64,000 nt of DNA, taken from Pisaster brevispinus (Eukaryota; Echinodermata; Asteroidea; Forcipulatida; Asteriidae). The position numbers and the translations under genes were made by a program. The stretch covers positions 6,190,722 through 6,254,721 of the forward strand of contig JAMKCF010000002.1 of NCBI GenBank assembly GCA_023634235.1, in the 5' to 3' direction. Position 1 is the first letter of the stretch, and each line of letters opens with the position of its first letter. Of this stretch, positions 31,867-44,521 are shown piece after piece. Under the pieces are notes generated by a model. That model was not told the origin of the DNA, ran no database searches, and saw only the letters and a list, made by a program, of their open reading frames with translations.

Positions 31867-33998
31867 GCTGCAGTACTTACTTGTTTCTTCTGTTTGTGTG
31901 GACAAGCATGCAATTTTGTTACAAACTGGTCGGTCGGATGGTGCACACTTGACTTGATTTCCTTTTTTATCACTGCTGGGTTAACAAGAAATTCAACACT
32001 CAATAAATACCGGACTGAACTGACTGTAATGAGAAAAAAGGTGCTGTCAGAAATAAACAATTCTTGTAAAAGGTTGCATTTTCAAGTTTCAGCTTCAGTT
32101 GATTTTGTGAACAAGTTCAGATGGATCAAATAAATGGCTGGTGATACATAAACATATGATTCCTAGAGTTCTACACTTTCTTGCAGTCATGGTGGCCTCT
32201 AGCTTTTTAATCATTAATGACACACATCGTATTGGTTTTGAGACAGAAGACAGCAATTATGTTTAGGGGCACAAGGAATTTTAAGTAACATACAATGATG
32301 TTCACTGTACAAAAATCAGAGCTTGCCAGAAGAATTGTTTTAAGAAACAACATCCAGACTAATAAAACAAAGCAATATTTCCAAAGGCCTACAAGTTTGT
32401 GTACATTAAGAGTGCTTATGTGTGATGTTATTTAGTATCAACGGCTGATATTGTATGTATACCTGAAATATCCATCTCTGGGGAAGGCCCGTTTTCTTGA
32501 CAATCGGGTTTTGGTCCTTTCAAAGCGGTCCATGGCCCTTTGTCTTTCCTCTCTGCTGGGTGGTGTGATGTGGTCAAACAAACTGGGCGAAAAGTCTGGT
32601 GAAAGGATATAATTGCTTTTCCCCCTATACATTGCAGAAATGAAACAAAAACGGGAAAACTTTGATAAAATCTTACAAGTTAAGATAATTGTAAGCACAA
32701 TTGAGAAGCTAGAATTCCTTACTGATTCGTTTTGCTAATTACTATAAACAGTAAAGTGCCTTTAAATGTTCCCCACACCGTCATTTTTGAAATTCTGCTT
32801 GTCAACTAGAATTACACAAGATGAGTGTATTAAGAGTCCTGGCAAACCTACCCTTTAATCTGGGCCCAATTTCATACACCTGCTTAAGCACAAAATTTGC
32901 TAAAGCACGAAAAAGGGCACTTATTAAATTCATGTTACTGGCCAAAACTCCATGCGATGTACATTGTACAGTGACTGGTATTTAGCTGCTCTTTACGTAG
33001 CATAACAATCGAGTGGAGTCTTGGCCAGTAATGTGATTTTGCTAAGCAAGGATTTTTTTGTGCTTAAGCAGCTCTATGAAATTGGCCCCTGGACTTCAAC
33101 CATTTTAAAAATAACATGAAACAAAGGAAAACCTATGAAATAGCTGGTAGCTGAATAAATATTTCATCGTTATAACTTGGCCACAAAATCTGCAAGTGCG
33201 ACGTCAGTCAGTAGGCCTTCAGTAGCTATAGTCTGTGTGTGCAGTTACTTTCGATCGAGAACACCACTCGATCATTCCTTCATGCTTACAATCTGACGTT
33301 AGACTGAAATCTCGACCCAGAATAAGACAAGTCATAAAGCATGTAAAGGCCTAACGTACATACTAGCTTGTTCCACTTTAGCTGGTAGATTATTCACAAT
33401 CCTCAGGAAAGCTGTAGCTCTTGTGTATTGTTGTTTATTGTTTGCATTCCAATTATAAGTTCACAGACAATGAAATGATGCGATTGATGGTACAAGAAAA
33501 AGTTCATTGGTTACTCATCACCTCAGCTAAGAAAGAGAAGTAGGCCCGTCACATTTTTATATGAAGCGATTTGTATTAAACATGTTTTTTTTTTAATTTG
33601 CAGCTATCCAGAACCGGGAATTGTTTCAGTACTACACTAACCAGGGCTAGGTAGGCCTACTACATACTAACATGACTAATTCGTATAATTGCCACTATGA
33701 CATTAGGACTCAGGAGTCTACTTCTACGTACATGAATAGTAGTAGTACTTGTAATTGTATTGTAGGCTTCATTCAATCATAAGACTTTCATTGTCATCAT
33801 AAAGTTCATCCATTCTACATTCTCACCAGAAATAAAATGTGCACTGCAGAGTCGCGAATGGTCGCTTGGTCTCCAGTCACCTCGGTTGACGGCGGTGATC
33901 CACATCTGTTTTCGCTCCGGATCAACAGGAAATCTATAATATGAAAGCCCAGGCTGTCCTGCCCTATTGGGGCATCCTACAGCTACGCAATTTGACAT
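30202..33998 (-). pseudogene. ISL2EU transposase: THAP, coiled coil, HTH, DDE
   Basis: Exon 1 (33827-33998) encodes a THAP zinc finger: MSNCVAVGCPNR...LCSAHFIS. The donor is TCTG/GTGAGA. Exon 2 (32463-32595) encodes FSPSLFDHITPPSREERQ. The last exon (30202-31300) begins with a coiled coil (LEEKSSTLSRKLHRLEQENA), then an HTH (DIAFRTSVKPQTIGTIF). The DDE_Tnp_4 nuclease has Asp in LAIIDATEI, Asp in VMADKGF and Glu in HVERTINRIKRF. Lesions are an in-frame TAA at 30924-30926 and a frameshift at the A12 run near 30760. The exon 2 to exon 3 junction is out of phase as drawn, so a further small exon or decay is likely. Confidence 0.8.
32862..33089. mobile_element. 228 bp MITE inside the ISL2EU element
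   Basis: Starts GGGCCCAATTTCATACACC and ends with the reverse complement pattern AGCTCTATGAAATTGGCCCC. Inner arms TGCTTAAGCACAAAA and TTTTGTGCTTAAGCA are inverted over about 50 bp. It has no coding capacity. It lies in intron 1 of the minus-strand transposase gene. The target duplication is unclear. Confidence 0.8.
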
Positions 33999-34192
33999 TG
34001 TTTGTTGTTATGTTGAACTCTTAGAAATAATGAGGGCGGTATTGTTGTTTTTCTCGTACGCAAAATACACTGTTTTAAATACCATCGCCACAGGGCGAAA
34101 GATCACCAAAATGGCTGCCCACTTTGGTGATCAGGTTTTCGTGGCTGTGATTGGTCAATGAAAAATGGGGCGGGGCTTACTGGATCGGTGTA

Positions 34193-35949
34193 CTGTAAGT
34201 CAAAGCTACAACTTAACTTATTTCAAAACTTTAAAATTTTAGTTTGAGTTTGGTTCTTTGAAATCCAGAGGTCAATAATTGAGCCTGAAAAAAAAAAACA
34301 TTTATTTTTATTCCCAAAACATTAACATTTGTTTTATACCCAAAACTTCAACACTATTGGAAAACATAGTTGAAAATTACAAAACAAATTACTGGCAATT
34401 ATAACAATCTCACTTGGGCTTGTACATACCATAAAACAACTCAACTCAAAGACTAATACTTAAAACAAAAACTTTAACATTTCCACTGAACGCGGACGGC
34501 CGGACGGACGGACGGACGGACGGACGGACGGACGGACGGACGAACAGACGGGACGTAAATTGTCAATACATAGGCTCACTCTGCTTCGCAGCTCGCCAAA
34601 ACGAATGGTTTATTGGGCTTGCACTATTTTGTGCGCTTAATATAATTATCCTAGGCTTAAAACTATGCACAGTTGTTGGTTTTCGATAAATCTAGACAAA
34701 AATAATTATATCTGCCTGACGTGCAGCTATATAATTTAGTGCAGCATCAAATAATTCTGCTAGAAAATTAAAGGATGTGCCTATGCCTTTTTTTATTAGG
34801 TTGGTAATTCCTAGACAACAACATAACTCCCTCGTCCTTAAGTAGCAATAATTTTGCTCTCTGGGCACACACCTCCATAGAAACTAATGTCAAACACTCT
34901 AGCCGAAAAAGCCTTTGTCTTTAAAAAATTACCGGATTAACGGCAAACTAGCAGTGACATTTTGAGATGAAGTGATTGTATTGCTTGCTTGTCTTGCAAT
35001 TCTCGAGGTGCCACGGATGATGGGATTAGCACTGGGTCTGTCACCAGCATGCGCATCAGTATGGGTACTAATATTGGGTAGGCCAGTAAGGTACAATGAG
35101 AAGCTATTCGGCATGGTCGCCCATGGTCTTCTTGAGGACTCGTCCGATTACGCCGAGAGGTGGGAAGACGTACAATTATAATTTTCTCAGGATATTGTAA
35201 TTGCGGCTAACGCATTTGCTTCTGGGTCTTGTTTTCAAGAAACGTACGGCTTACTCTGATGATTTCATTTTGATATAAATACATCAATATCAGGTTCGAA
35301 AATGTGCCTACTCACTAATCGAAATATTTCTGACCTTAGCATCATGTCTGTAATAATAACTATTTTATAATTTGTTTCATCTATTGATTCAATATCTGCA
35401 GTTGCGTTCTGTTTTCCAGGGATAAGTGCAGCACTGAGCTAGATGTGATGTTCTTTGGACAACATCTATATTTGCTGTGTAAGTTTAATACAGCTTGTAA
35501 AGTGTATTCCACCCATATAATTACTGTATGCAACAGTTGTTGTGTTGTCGACTTATGAACCTTCATGGTCAGTTTCCCAATGTTTGCAAACAGATTCCAA
35601 TGAAAAAGAACGCTTCTATTAGTTCAAAGTAATTAATGAGAGCTTTGGATTCATAAGGTGCCCAATGACCTTGTGTTTGCATACCAGTATTCTTGCATGT
35701 TGCTCCCCATCATATATTTGTTGTATCAGTTATGTTTGGTTTTGAATTAATCCTTTCATCATAACTTGTGACATTTTGTGATTAAATGTTGTCCAGGTTC
35801 TTCAATTCCTCCCTTGAAAAACTCATCAGTATATTGTACTTGCAAATCTCGAGTCTTCTCTTTTTTGAGATTTCGGTAAAAAAGTCAATCTAACATTGCA
35901 CTGAGAATTGTCGATACTATTGTGCCAATAACAAAAGATCAACAATTTG
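34193..35949. other. No gene recognised; GGAC microsatellite
   Basis: A (GGAC)n run of about 12 units lies at 34492-34542. The rest has short open frames only. The longest, a 69-codon frame at 34972-35181, matches no family I know. Confidence 0.5.
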
Positions 35950-37515
35950 TCTTTAGAAACTGGCGTTTTTGCTACAGATTGGAAGGATGCCCTTATTCTC
36001 CCTCTAGTTAAAAAAGGAAATTTAGATTCCACAAATTTACATAATTTTCGGCCTATCAGCAGTCTCCAGTATATATCCAAGTTAACTGAATGAGCAGTAT
36101 ATGAACAGGTGCATAAACACATGACTGATAACTCATTGTGTCCATCGCTTCAGTCAGCTTATCGAAAGAATCATAGCAATGAAACTGCACTACTCAAAGT
36201 AAACACTATTTTTAAATTAAAATGAATTCTCAACATGTCACTTTACTTGTACTATTGGATCTCAGTGCTACTTTTGATAGTGTAGAACATGAAATTTTAC
36301 TGGGTCGACTGAAGTCTAAGATTGACATTTCGGGTTATGTTTTAAATTGGTTTAGTTCTTACTTATAAGGAAAGACTCAACGTGTTTTAATGAAAGGGGC
36401 TCTTTCAGATAAGTTTGTTGTCAATTGCGGAGTACCACAAGGATCTTGTCTGGGACCCTTGCTTTTTAGCATATACTCATCCAAATTGTTTGACATAGTA
36501 GAGCAGCATCTCCATAACACTAATTGCTATGCTGACGACACCCAACTCTACATATCTTTTAAACCGTGTAACTCTGTAAACAAAGAGCAGGCTCTGGCAG
36601 CCATGGGAAATTGTATAAGGGATTTACGTCAATGGATGTTAAAAGATAAGCTTATTATAAACAATGCCAAAACTGAATTTATGATTAATGGTAGTCAGTT
36701 GCAATTATCTAAACTAGTGTTATTACACCATCATTACAAGTATTCAACTTAGGCTGCTGGTTTGACTCAAAATTCACAATGAACAAGCAAATTACAAAGA
36801 CTTGTTCCACTGCATGTTATCATGTTCATAATATCAGAAGAATTAGTAAATATTTGTCTAGAGAGGTGTTAATTTTTTGGTTCAAGCTTTTATAACCGTC
36901 CGTCCTGATTACTGCAATAGTTTATTTTATGGTCTACCGGACTCACAATTATCTAGACTGCAAAAAGTTTAGAATGCCGCTGCTAGGCTTGTATGTGGAA
37001 CGCCTAGAGGGAGCCACGTTACTCCCTTACTCCATCTTTTACACTGGCTGCCTATTCACTATCGTATTCAATTCAAAATTATTTTATTGACATTCAAGGC
37101 CCTTCATGGCTTGGCTCCAAAATACATCATTGATATGTTGCATGTTAAAGACCATTCTAATTATTCTCTGCGTTCCAATAACAGGTTACTCTTAAATTAC
37201 CCACAAGGTAAAATGCAAAAATCCACTGGGGACAAGTCATTTACTCAAGCTGCACCGACACTTTGGAATGGATTACCCTCTCACATTTAGTTGATACAGT
37301 CTCTTTCGGTTTTTAAGGCTAAGCTAAAGACTTTTCTTTTTTACAAGCTTTTGGATAATTTGTTTTTGTATGTGTAGCATTGTTATTTTTACTCTTTGCT
37401 GTTTTATTCCATAGTGCTGATTTTTTTATGATGTTGTAGATTTTTTCAATGCGCTTTTAAACATTTTATGGTGAAATGCGCACAATAAATGTGGTTGTAT
37501 TATTATTATTATATT
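35950..37515 (+). pseudogene. CR1-like non-LTR retrotransposon, RT and 3' end, decayed
   Basis: Plus-strand translation in pieces shows [34 protein letters not shown] (motif A), [16 protein letters not shown] (motif B) and [13 protein letters not shown] (motif C). It then has the typical tail FKALHGLAPKYI...APTLWNGLP. Stops and shifts occur near 36092, 36225, 36366 and 36750. It ends with CAATAAATGTGG and an (ATT)n tail at 37495-37515, as CR1/L2 elements do. The endonuclease and ORF1 are missing, so it is 5'-truncated. Confidence 0.85.
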
Positions 37516-38597
37516 TTGTTTTCAAGGACTAGCAAGCCCTTTTTTAACTCCTTAATTGTTCAGGTTTCAAACTGACTTACATTTTCCTGGAGCTAAGCTT
37601 AAACCTGTGTGGGAGAACGCAAACTGATGTCTTTGGTTAATTTTGAACCCCGCTTGGGTCATAAATTGTTTAGTTGCCAGTATGTTTTTGCAACAATTGT
37701 CAAAAGTCTCTCTGTGAAAAGAATGAATCATCAGTACAAGCCACGTATTGACCTCTAAGGGTAGAATAAATTGGTTTTATTACCTCTGTTAATTTCCCCA
37801 CTGAAACTTGAGGTACTTTTTTCATGGTCATACGCAAACGGCTCTGAACAGTTAGCATCACTAAACCCTGTACTGCCCAGGGATGGAAAAAATCAAATGA
37901 AAAATATGAACCATGATTAAATGACTTCAAGGAGACCCATTGAATGTAAAAATCATCAAAATTTAATATTTCACATTCATAATTAAAATTTAGGCAATGT
38001 ATCATATATGATACAATGGGCAGACGAGGTTTTTTTTCTTCTTCTCAGAATCAAGTACATGTAACAATAAATAAACATCTTTGAATGTTTCCCACATCAG
38101 GACTTTGGTATGTTTGTTGTTGTTTTCTCAAAACAATTATCTGAAATTATTCTCCAACAGGTAATATTGACATGTACATTGTAATTCCAGCCCCACCCCT
38201 TCCCTTCCAGCATCCCCTTTTCACGCACCGCCCACCAGAATCACCCCCTTTTCAATGTAAGAAAATAAAGGGACTACTTTGTTGCCATTTTTAGCGCAAT
38301 AATAATCTATTCAGATTACTTGGATCCAACTACCAATCCCCCTGTAATAAAACCAGTGCTTATTAGAACCCTTGCCCCCTCCCCCAAACAAGATTGAAAA
38401 AGCACAAAAGTTATGTTTTGATACTGTAAAAATCCCCCCAACATGTCTTTAGGCCCCACCTCATTGAGATTGTCTGTATGCCCCCCCCCCCCCGAGCTTT
38501 GATTTATTATGCACTCTTTATCAAAAATGAAGTATAAAACAGTCTAGCACAAGATAACAAATAAGATAGTGGCACTGGCTTCATCTCACAGTCAAAG
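37516..38597. other. No gene recognised
   Basis: Contains C-rich stretches (38190-38500) and short open frames without motifs. No piggyBac-type terminal repeat was found here for the transposase that follows. Confidence 0.45.
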
Positions 38598-40362
38598 TTA
38601 CTTGTGGTATGCAAAGAAACAGTTCCTAGTTTTGTTCAGGCAGAGATGTACATTGCACTTGATGCACTTGACGAAGGAAAATACACCTGGAGGACAAAGC
38701 TTGCATCGCTGACGAGAGTTATCCCATGCCGGAAAATGGTCGAAGTTGTCCTTTTTAACATCTTCTGTGACGTTCAGTGCAGGTCTTTTGCATGGTAGAG
38801 GCTGGTGTGCAAGAATTGCAGCTTCTTCAAGCGAAGGTCTTCCTCGCCCCCTTGGTTTTTCTCTCCCTGCAGATACCAAGGACTGGGCACAAGATGACTG
38901 GAACTTCCGTAGTGGCAATATTTGTTTTTGATCAGTTCCGATCTCTTTGTGGTGACGTCGGTACAGCATCCAGGCGTTAACAACTGTCATGACGATAGAG
39001 TGCCACCACAGATAAGTATACCATCTGCATGATCTCATGCCATACTTGTACTTGTTGGAACACATATTGAGCAGATCAATCCCTCCCATGAACTTGTTGT
39101 ACTCGTTGACGATGGCAGGCTTGTTGATTTCGACGTACTTCTTATGTTTTTGGTCCCACCTTTTTGCTTTTCCAAGAGGCATCGACACCAACAAACGACG
39201 AAACTAAGCTGACAACTTTGTTGTCACACCATCGGACACAGACTGTATTTGTGTGGTCTTCAACTTGTTCCGCTGTTGCACCACGTCCTCGCTTCTTCAT
39301 TGCCTTGTCATCGGATATCTTTATGTTCTTTACACGATTCATCCTCACTGTGCCAATGTAAAAGATATCCCGCTGTTTTAGTTTTTCAACAAGAGGGATA
39401 CTGGTGAAGTAGTTGTCGGCATATACCTTGAAATTCATGCCAGCTGGTAGTGTGTCTGTCAGCTTGGTGACAATTGAGCTGCTCACACCAAGATCTGATG
39501 GCTCTGAAGTACCCCCTTGGTAAACATCAAAATCATGTAGGAAGCCAGTCGACCCTGAGCGTCCCCACATTTTGAAACCCCACTTGTGTGGTTTATTAGG
39601 CATGTAGACCTTCAAATGTGATCTCCCTTTGAAGGGAACCATGATCTCGTCAACAGACTGGCATTCTTCTGGTGGGACTTTCAAACAATTTTCCCAGAGT
39701 GCTTGTAGCCATGGTCTTATTTTCCACAGCTTATCCTTGTTTACATCGTCAGAAGCAGTGTTTTTGTCAGTGAAGTGAATAACCCTCGCTATCTTCTCAA
39801 ATCTTGAGCGCGCCATGACATTGGCAAAGAGGTCATAGCGTGTCTCGTTCTCCCAGTAGCTACGAACATTGGGCATTTGAACGATGCCCATGAGTAGATA
39901 CATCCCGAGCACTTGCTCGATCTCCTGTGGCGATGTGTTGACAGCTCGACCATCAAGTTCAACACTAAACCTGTTGGTTTCGTCGGCAACCATCTTCAGC
40001 ATGTCATCCGTGATGGAGTAGGGCGTACCTTCTGCTGATGTAATTGTCGTTAGCTCATGGACACTGCTGTTGCCATGGAATTGAACATCATCTGGGGGAG
40101 TGAATGGAATGGCCTGCCAGGAATAACTGCTTGGTGGAGTGAGGGATTTTCTCTGAAATGTCGCTAGAGGGAGGTCGTCAGATGAGTCGCTATCAACATC
40201 ACCATCAGATGAATCTGACAATTCATCATCATGTGCAGCAATCCCGCCAGGAAAGGACAAGTCTGAATCGCCATCTTCGCCTTCAGACAGCATCTCGATG
40301 TCACTTTCGTCTCCATTGTCAAGAAAGTCAAGCACATCTTTCACCGTTATTTTCCCAGACAT
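38598..40362 (-). pseudogene. piggyBac-type transposase, one frameshift
   Basis: Minus-strand gene starting MSGKITVKDVLDFLDNGDES at 40362, with an acidic N-terminus. The DDE_Tnp_1_7 core has Asp in CQSVDEIMVPFKGR, Asp in KVYADNYFTS and Asp in NKFMGGIDLLNM. The C-terminal cysteine-rich domain reads RCKLCPPGVFSFVKC to LCLNKTRNC. Two open frames (39142 upward and 38598-39194) overlap at FVGVD/MPLGKAKRWDQ, so one small frameshift near 39180 is the only lesion seen. Total is about 590 residues, normal for the family. The CCCT-type ends flanked by TTAA were not found. Confidence 0.9.
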
Positions 40363-41151
40363 TTTGGGAAAGAAACTCAGGGAGTACACTCACTCAATGT
40401 GTTTGAGGTCACTCACTAAAAATGTTGGTTCTGAAATAAATTAGAAAAGAAACAGAGACACCATAGTTACATTCCACTGGTAGTCTTTCTGACCTTGCCC
40501 TTTGGGCAAGATGGTATGTTTGTTCTGACGTGAATTATCATAAAAGTCGGACGACAGACCTGAATCTGAATCTATTTCTAAAATATTTTCTTTATATTTT
40601 AAATTACGGTATTTTAGATGTAATAAATTAATACTTTTTAAAATTTTACCCACAAATAATGATCAGCAATGATTAGCGTATTCACAAACATACCCAATGC
40701 ACTTGATCGGTATTACATGCATGACGCGCACAAATTCATGTCACGTATGTCCTTTGTATCAAATGCGATACACTGACTTCATATGCCAAAATAAAAAAAG
40801 TAAACCTACAATCGGCTCGAAAGTTGGCCTAGATATCAATAATATACCACTAAATAGGGCAAGTGGCAATCTTGTGTCATTATGTGTATTGCAGACTGCA
40901 AAGTTTTCCTCTAAAAGTATAACTTGTTTATTCATTGCTTCTTATTCCACTGTTATTCTGTACGATCCATCTTGCTTTGGTCGTATAAATTTGTTCGAAA
41001 GAGAATCTTCGAGCGAATCAGTTGTGACTTCAACCACTAGTTTGGTCAATAACTGAGTGTAACTTATTATTGCACAAGCCTTTCCTCGTAGACAGTAACG
41101 GCATACTGCTTGTTTGTATTGATCGCGTGTCAATCTCCATATTGAGTCATT
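40363..41151. other. No gene recognised
   Basis: AT-rich, with short open frames only. A 21 bp duplication (TTCCGTGGGTAAATAATG) lies just beyond, at 41194-41233. Confidence 0.4.
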
Positions 41152-41735
41152 TTACACTATTAAAAATAGTTTGGTCTGAGGGGGGAGCCTCTTCCGTGGG
41201 TAAATAATGTTTTCCGTGGGTAAATAATGTTTTATTACACCTGCAACGATTGAGTTTGTTTTACTTCCATACGAGATACCGCCCTTGCTGCCCTCTAATG
41301 ATATGCTTTTGGCAGTTATGATTGGGTGATTTTGGCCCGTATTTATTAAATCTGCTTGCGCATTGGGGTTCAAGCCACAGGGGTGGCCTAAAACATCGGG
41401 CTTCACAGCCTCGGCCATTGTGTGCTCTACGTTGTTAGAAGCATTGGTGCCATATTTGGTCAAAACATCCTTAAACAGTGACTTTGTGATGGGAACAGAT
41501 GACACACGTAGGCCCTGGTTATAAGCATTCAAATCTGGGCGCATGAATGTCCTTCTTTGATAGTTTAAATCAATATTGGCGTTAGCTATCAAAGTCATTT
41601 GGTCAATAACTAATTTCAACTGCAAAAACTAATATCATTTGTAGCCTCACAACTTTCAGGTCTCTAGACATAGTGCTTGGCTTCGGTAATGCCCAGATCT
41701 CCGGGTTTACTGTTGGCTTGATAAGTTATTTGCAA
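41152..41735 (-). pseudogene. Gag-like relic, possibly from a DIRS-type retrotransposon
   Basis: The minus strand reads VNPEIWALPKPSTM then, after a frame change, LKLVIDQMTLIANANIDLNY and VPITKSLFKDVLTKYG. The pattern of IW, an RR...RPDLNA core and P-T-LF is like the Gag-like ORF of DIRS/tyrosine-recombinase retroelements as I remember it. No RT or recombinase is nearby. The assignment is tentative. Confidence 0.4.
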
Positions 41736-43212
41736 TTTTGCATTTACTGTTTGTCTATCAAATGTTTCTCTATCAATTTGGTAGTGAGTATTTTACTCGT
41801 CATGACTACATGGTTCTTATTTGAAGGACCACTTTAGCATTTACTTCGTATTCTTGTTCAACTTGGCCCAACATGTTATCTTCAGAGACTACCTATTCTT
41901 CAGAAATGAGGTGGTTCAATTCTGTTTAACTATCGGGGGAGTTTGTGGCAAAATCTGGCGCAACAATGGCTCGTTTCAGCATGTTGGCAAATGCATCTGA
42001 ACTCCTGGGAATAACTAAATGATGATGAAGGGAAAACCAGCAACAAACAAAGTGGTACGGATCCAGACTTTTTAATTAGTCTCACATAACACATTATATA
42101 TGAACTTATTTACAAACAACATAAGCGACCCAACAAAACTTACAATTGGTAAATAATGAGAAGCATGAATTGAAGCGATTTGGTATACATACATGAATAA
42201 CAATATTCGGCCATATTAAAGATTAAAATATACCGTACATAAATGCCGCCTGCTCAACCAACTCGGAAATGGGGAGTCCGGCGCCAACCACACAGTCACA
42301 AGGAACGGGGTACTGGGTAGCCTTCACAGTGGGACATCCCGTCAGACCAAGCCACCAGCCAAAGCACAGCATGAAGCCAGCGACAATGCCCAAGTGTCGT
42401 CCTGCCTGTGGTAGTAGCGCCGTCAATTCCCGTGGTGTGGCCGGTCAGCATCCCATCCCGAGTCGGAGTCGAAGGAGGCCGCAGCGTGGGCATACAATGC
42501 CTTATATATACGCATTAGAGTTAAATCAAATGCGACCACTTGCTAAAGTAATGAAAGAACTTAGAAATTCAGCCAGCCAAGAACAATCCAACAGAAAGGA
42601 ACAGCTAAACAGGAATGTTCCTCTAGGCAATAATGTGGCTGAAAGGAATTCAACAAGAAAACAAAAGGTACACAAACTGTGACCATAACAGTATGAACAA
42701 TGCGAGAAAAAAATGTCAATGATCGGAAGCCCGAGGTTATATCAAGGTCACAACCTCATGTATCAATTACATACAATGTTAAGAAATAATCAAATAATTG
42801 AGTTTTTTTTTAGAACGTTAGTCTTTAATTACTCAAACAAAGTTAAATTCTTGTTTGTTTCCTAAAACTTCCCAAAACAGTTCGTGTAAATACATTGGTA
42901 TGTTATATTTTGGTTAATACTGATTTTTTTCAACCAAATATTGACCTTTACCCAACAGGGACAGATTTACAAAGAATCTTACGAAGTCAGCACGTTTTTT
43001 TGCAGCTGCAGTAAGAGTGACTTTATTGTTATATTACAAAAAAGTGTGTGATGTTGCGTGCTACTCATTGACAACATTGACAATAAAAGTCGAATTTGTT
43101 TAAATTTGGAATTTATTGTTTTTGCGTTTGGCTAGCTACATATATAGGTATTTATTTATATAGATTACTTACGAGTCATGATGGTTTAGCGTTACGATTC
43201 ATAATACAATCC
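41736..43212. other. Mostly featureless; GC-rich block with a TATA-like site
   Basis: 42250-42500 is richer in GC than its surroundings. It has a minus-strand 67-codon frame (42223-42426) with a hydrophobic start (GIVAGFMLCFGWWLGLTG) and a TATATATAAGG on minus near 42500-42512. It could be the start of a small gene, but no family is recognised and no splice chain could be built. Confidence 0.3.
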
Positions 43213-43482
43213 TCAGCACAGTAGGATATACCCCCAAATGACTAAATTGTAAAAGATCTTACGACACTGCCAAAGGCTTGCGGTAACACCATGTGGAATA
43301 TCTTTTGATTTGTGTAGAGCTGCCTGTTCAACCTTGGACAGATTGGGTTTGGCGAGTTTAGCCTTCCGTAGAACTTCGTTGATCTTAATCCGGACATCCT
43401 TGCTGAGATGTTTCAGGGCTTGCTCGGTAGACTGGATGATTTCTTCCGTTGGGATGTTTTTTGGGGGAACAGCAAAATTCAT
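43213..43482 (-). pseudogene. Third PLE family (PLE-C): N-terminal fragment
   Basis: The minus strand reads MNFAVPPKNIPTEEIIQSTE and ends LAKPNLSKVEQAALHKSKD. This is the region that precedes the D-KG-A motif in PLE proteins. It is then joined directly to a terminal sequence (43273-43308) that is the inverse of 44556-44592. The fragment therefore sits in inverted orientation next to the C-terminal part. Confidence 0.75.
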
Positions 43483-43784
43483 GGTGATGCTATGCTGGCA
43501 TCTACAGAAAACCCACCAACACCGACCGATATCTTAACCAGCGATCCTTCCACCACCTAAGAATCAAGTCTTCCGTCAACCGCACCTGGTGCAACGAGCT
43601 TACAACATAATGTGACAAAGACAGTCTTCAGCAGGAGTAACAACACATCAAGACAACACCGAAGTGCAACGGATACAACGCAAGACAAATTTAGACAATC
43701 AAGCCTGTGCCCAAACCTGACAAAAGTGTTTCCGATACCCAAAGTCAACCACCCACACCCTCAGTATTATTGCCCAACCTAGGT

Positions 43785-44213
43785 CCACCTCCCATGGTCT
43801 ACAGCGTATCTTCCGGCAAACAGGAATCAAGGTTTACCACTCTGCTCTCACTAAACTTCACAGCTCTCTTCAATCTCACAAGGACAAACAAGATCCCTCC
43901 ACACGTGCAGGAGTTTACCGCATTCCCTGTGAATGCGGGAAGGCTTATGTCGGGGAAACCGGGGGTAACTTTCCCACGAGACTCAAGCAACATCGACCAC
44001 TTGGAAGGAGGGGAGATTTTGAAAAGTCAGCCATTGTCAAGCATTCCAACATCACCGACCACCGAGTAGACTCGGGTGCTGCAGAACTCGTCGCTCCCAT
44101 CCAGGCATGGCACCCAAGACGGATCAGAGAGGCCTTCGAGATCTACAAGCACGACACAGTTCCTCAAGACATAGGCTTCCACATCAGTGACATGTGGCTC
44201 ACACTCTTCCCGA
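43785..44213 (+). pseudogene. PLE-C GIY-YIG endonuclease fragment
   Basis: The frame starting near 43785 reads GLQRIFRQTGIKVYHSALTK, then GVYRIPCECGKAYVGETGG (GIY-YIG), TRLKQH (conserved Arg), KSAIVKHSN, RIREAFEIYKH (conserved Glu) and a tail typical of PLEs. It is open for about 140 codons with no RT upstream. Other open frames over the same DNA are shadows. Confidence 0.85.
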
Positions 44214-44479
44214 CCAATGGATCTCCTATATCCAAGGTCACTCCCCTACCCCTTAGACTTGGGTCTTCCGTGCCCTCACTCAGTCTTCTCTAGATTCCCT
44301 CACCTTCCCTGTGCTTGTCAACAACTGATTCATTTCAGTGAGCACACACTCCCTACCCACCCTCATTGGGTTTCAGTTGAGGCTTAGCCCCCTGCTCCAG
44401 CCTACACGCTTCACCGAGCTAAGCCCAGCTACCAGATTATCCATCAAGGCAGTGCTTAAGCAACATCCAGTCCAGCATT

Positions 44480-44521
44480 CTCCTGAAGTCGATCGGGGCA
44501 TACTGGTCGAAATGTTGAGTC
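44480..44521 (+). ncRNA. Degenerate hammerhead-like motif of PLE-C
   Basis: TCCTGAAGTCGATC then GGTCGAAATGTTGAG resembles the CTGANGA...GAAACGT pattern seen behind the other PLEs, with a stem II of GATC/GGTC. The core has CTGAAGT instead of CTGANGA, so activity is unlikely. Its place about 270 bp after the GIY-YIG frame fits a PLE 3' end. Confidence 0.45.

Larger units (their letters stand above)
27875..34190. mobile_element. ISL2EU-type (Harbinger-related) DNA transposon
   Basis: Terminal inverted repeats of 23 bp begin CACCGATCCAGTAAGCC at 27875 and are mirrored at 34168-34190. TA dinucleotides flank both ends (27873-27874, 34191-34192) as a possible target duplication. Inside are a plus-strand SWIM/YqaJ gene and a minus-strand THAP/HTH/DDE transposase gene, the two-gene content known for ISL2EU elements. 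Both genes carry disabling lesions. A small MITE has inserted at 32862-33089. Confidence 0.88.

Noticed and set aside
42269..42682. 137-codon plus frame through the GC-rich block
   Set aside because: The translation has no recognisable domain and overlaps an equally open minus frame with a better TATA position; neither can be supported as a gene.
43707..44069. 120-codon plus frame beginning MPKPDKS
   Set aside because: It is a shadow of the PLE-C GIY-YIG frame, which carries the conserved residues in another phase.
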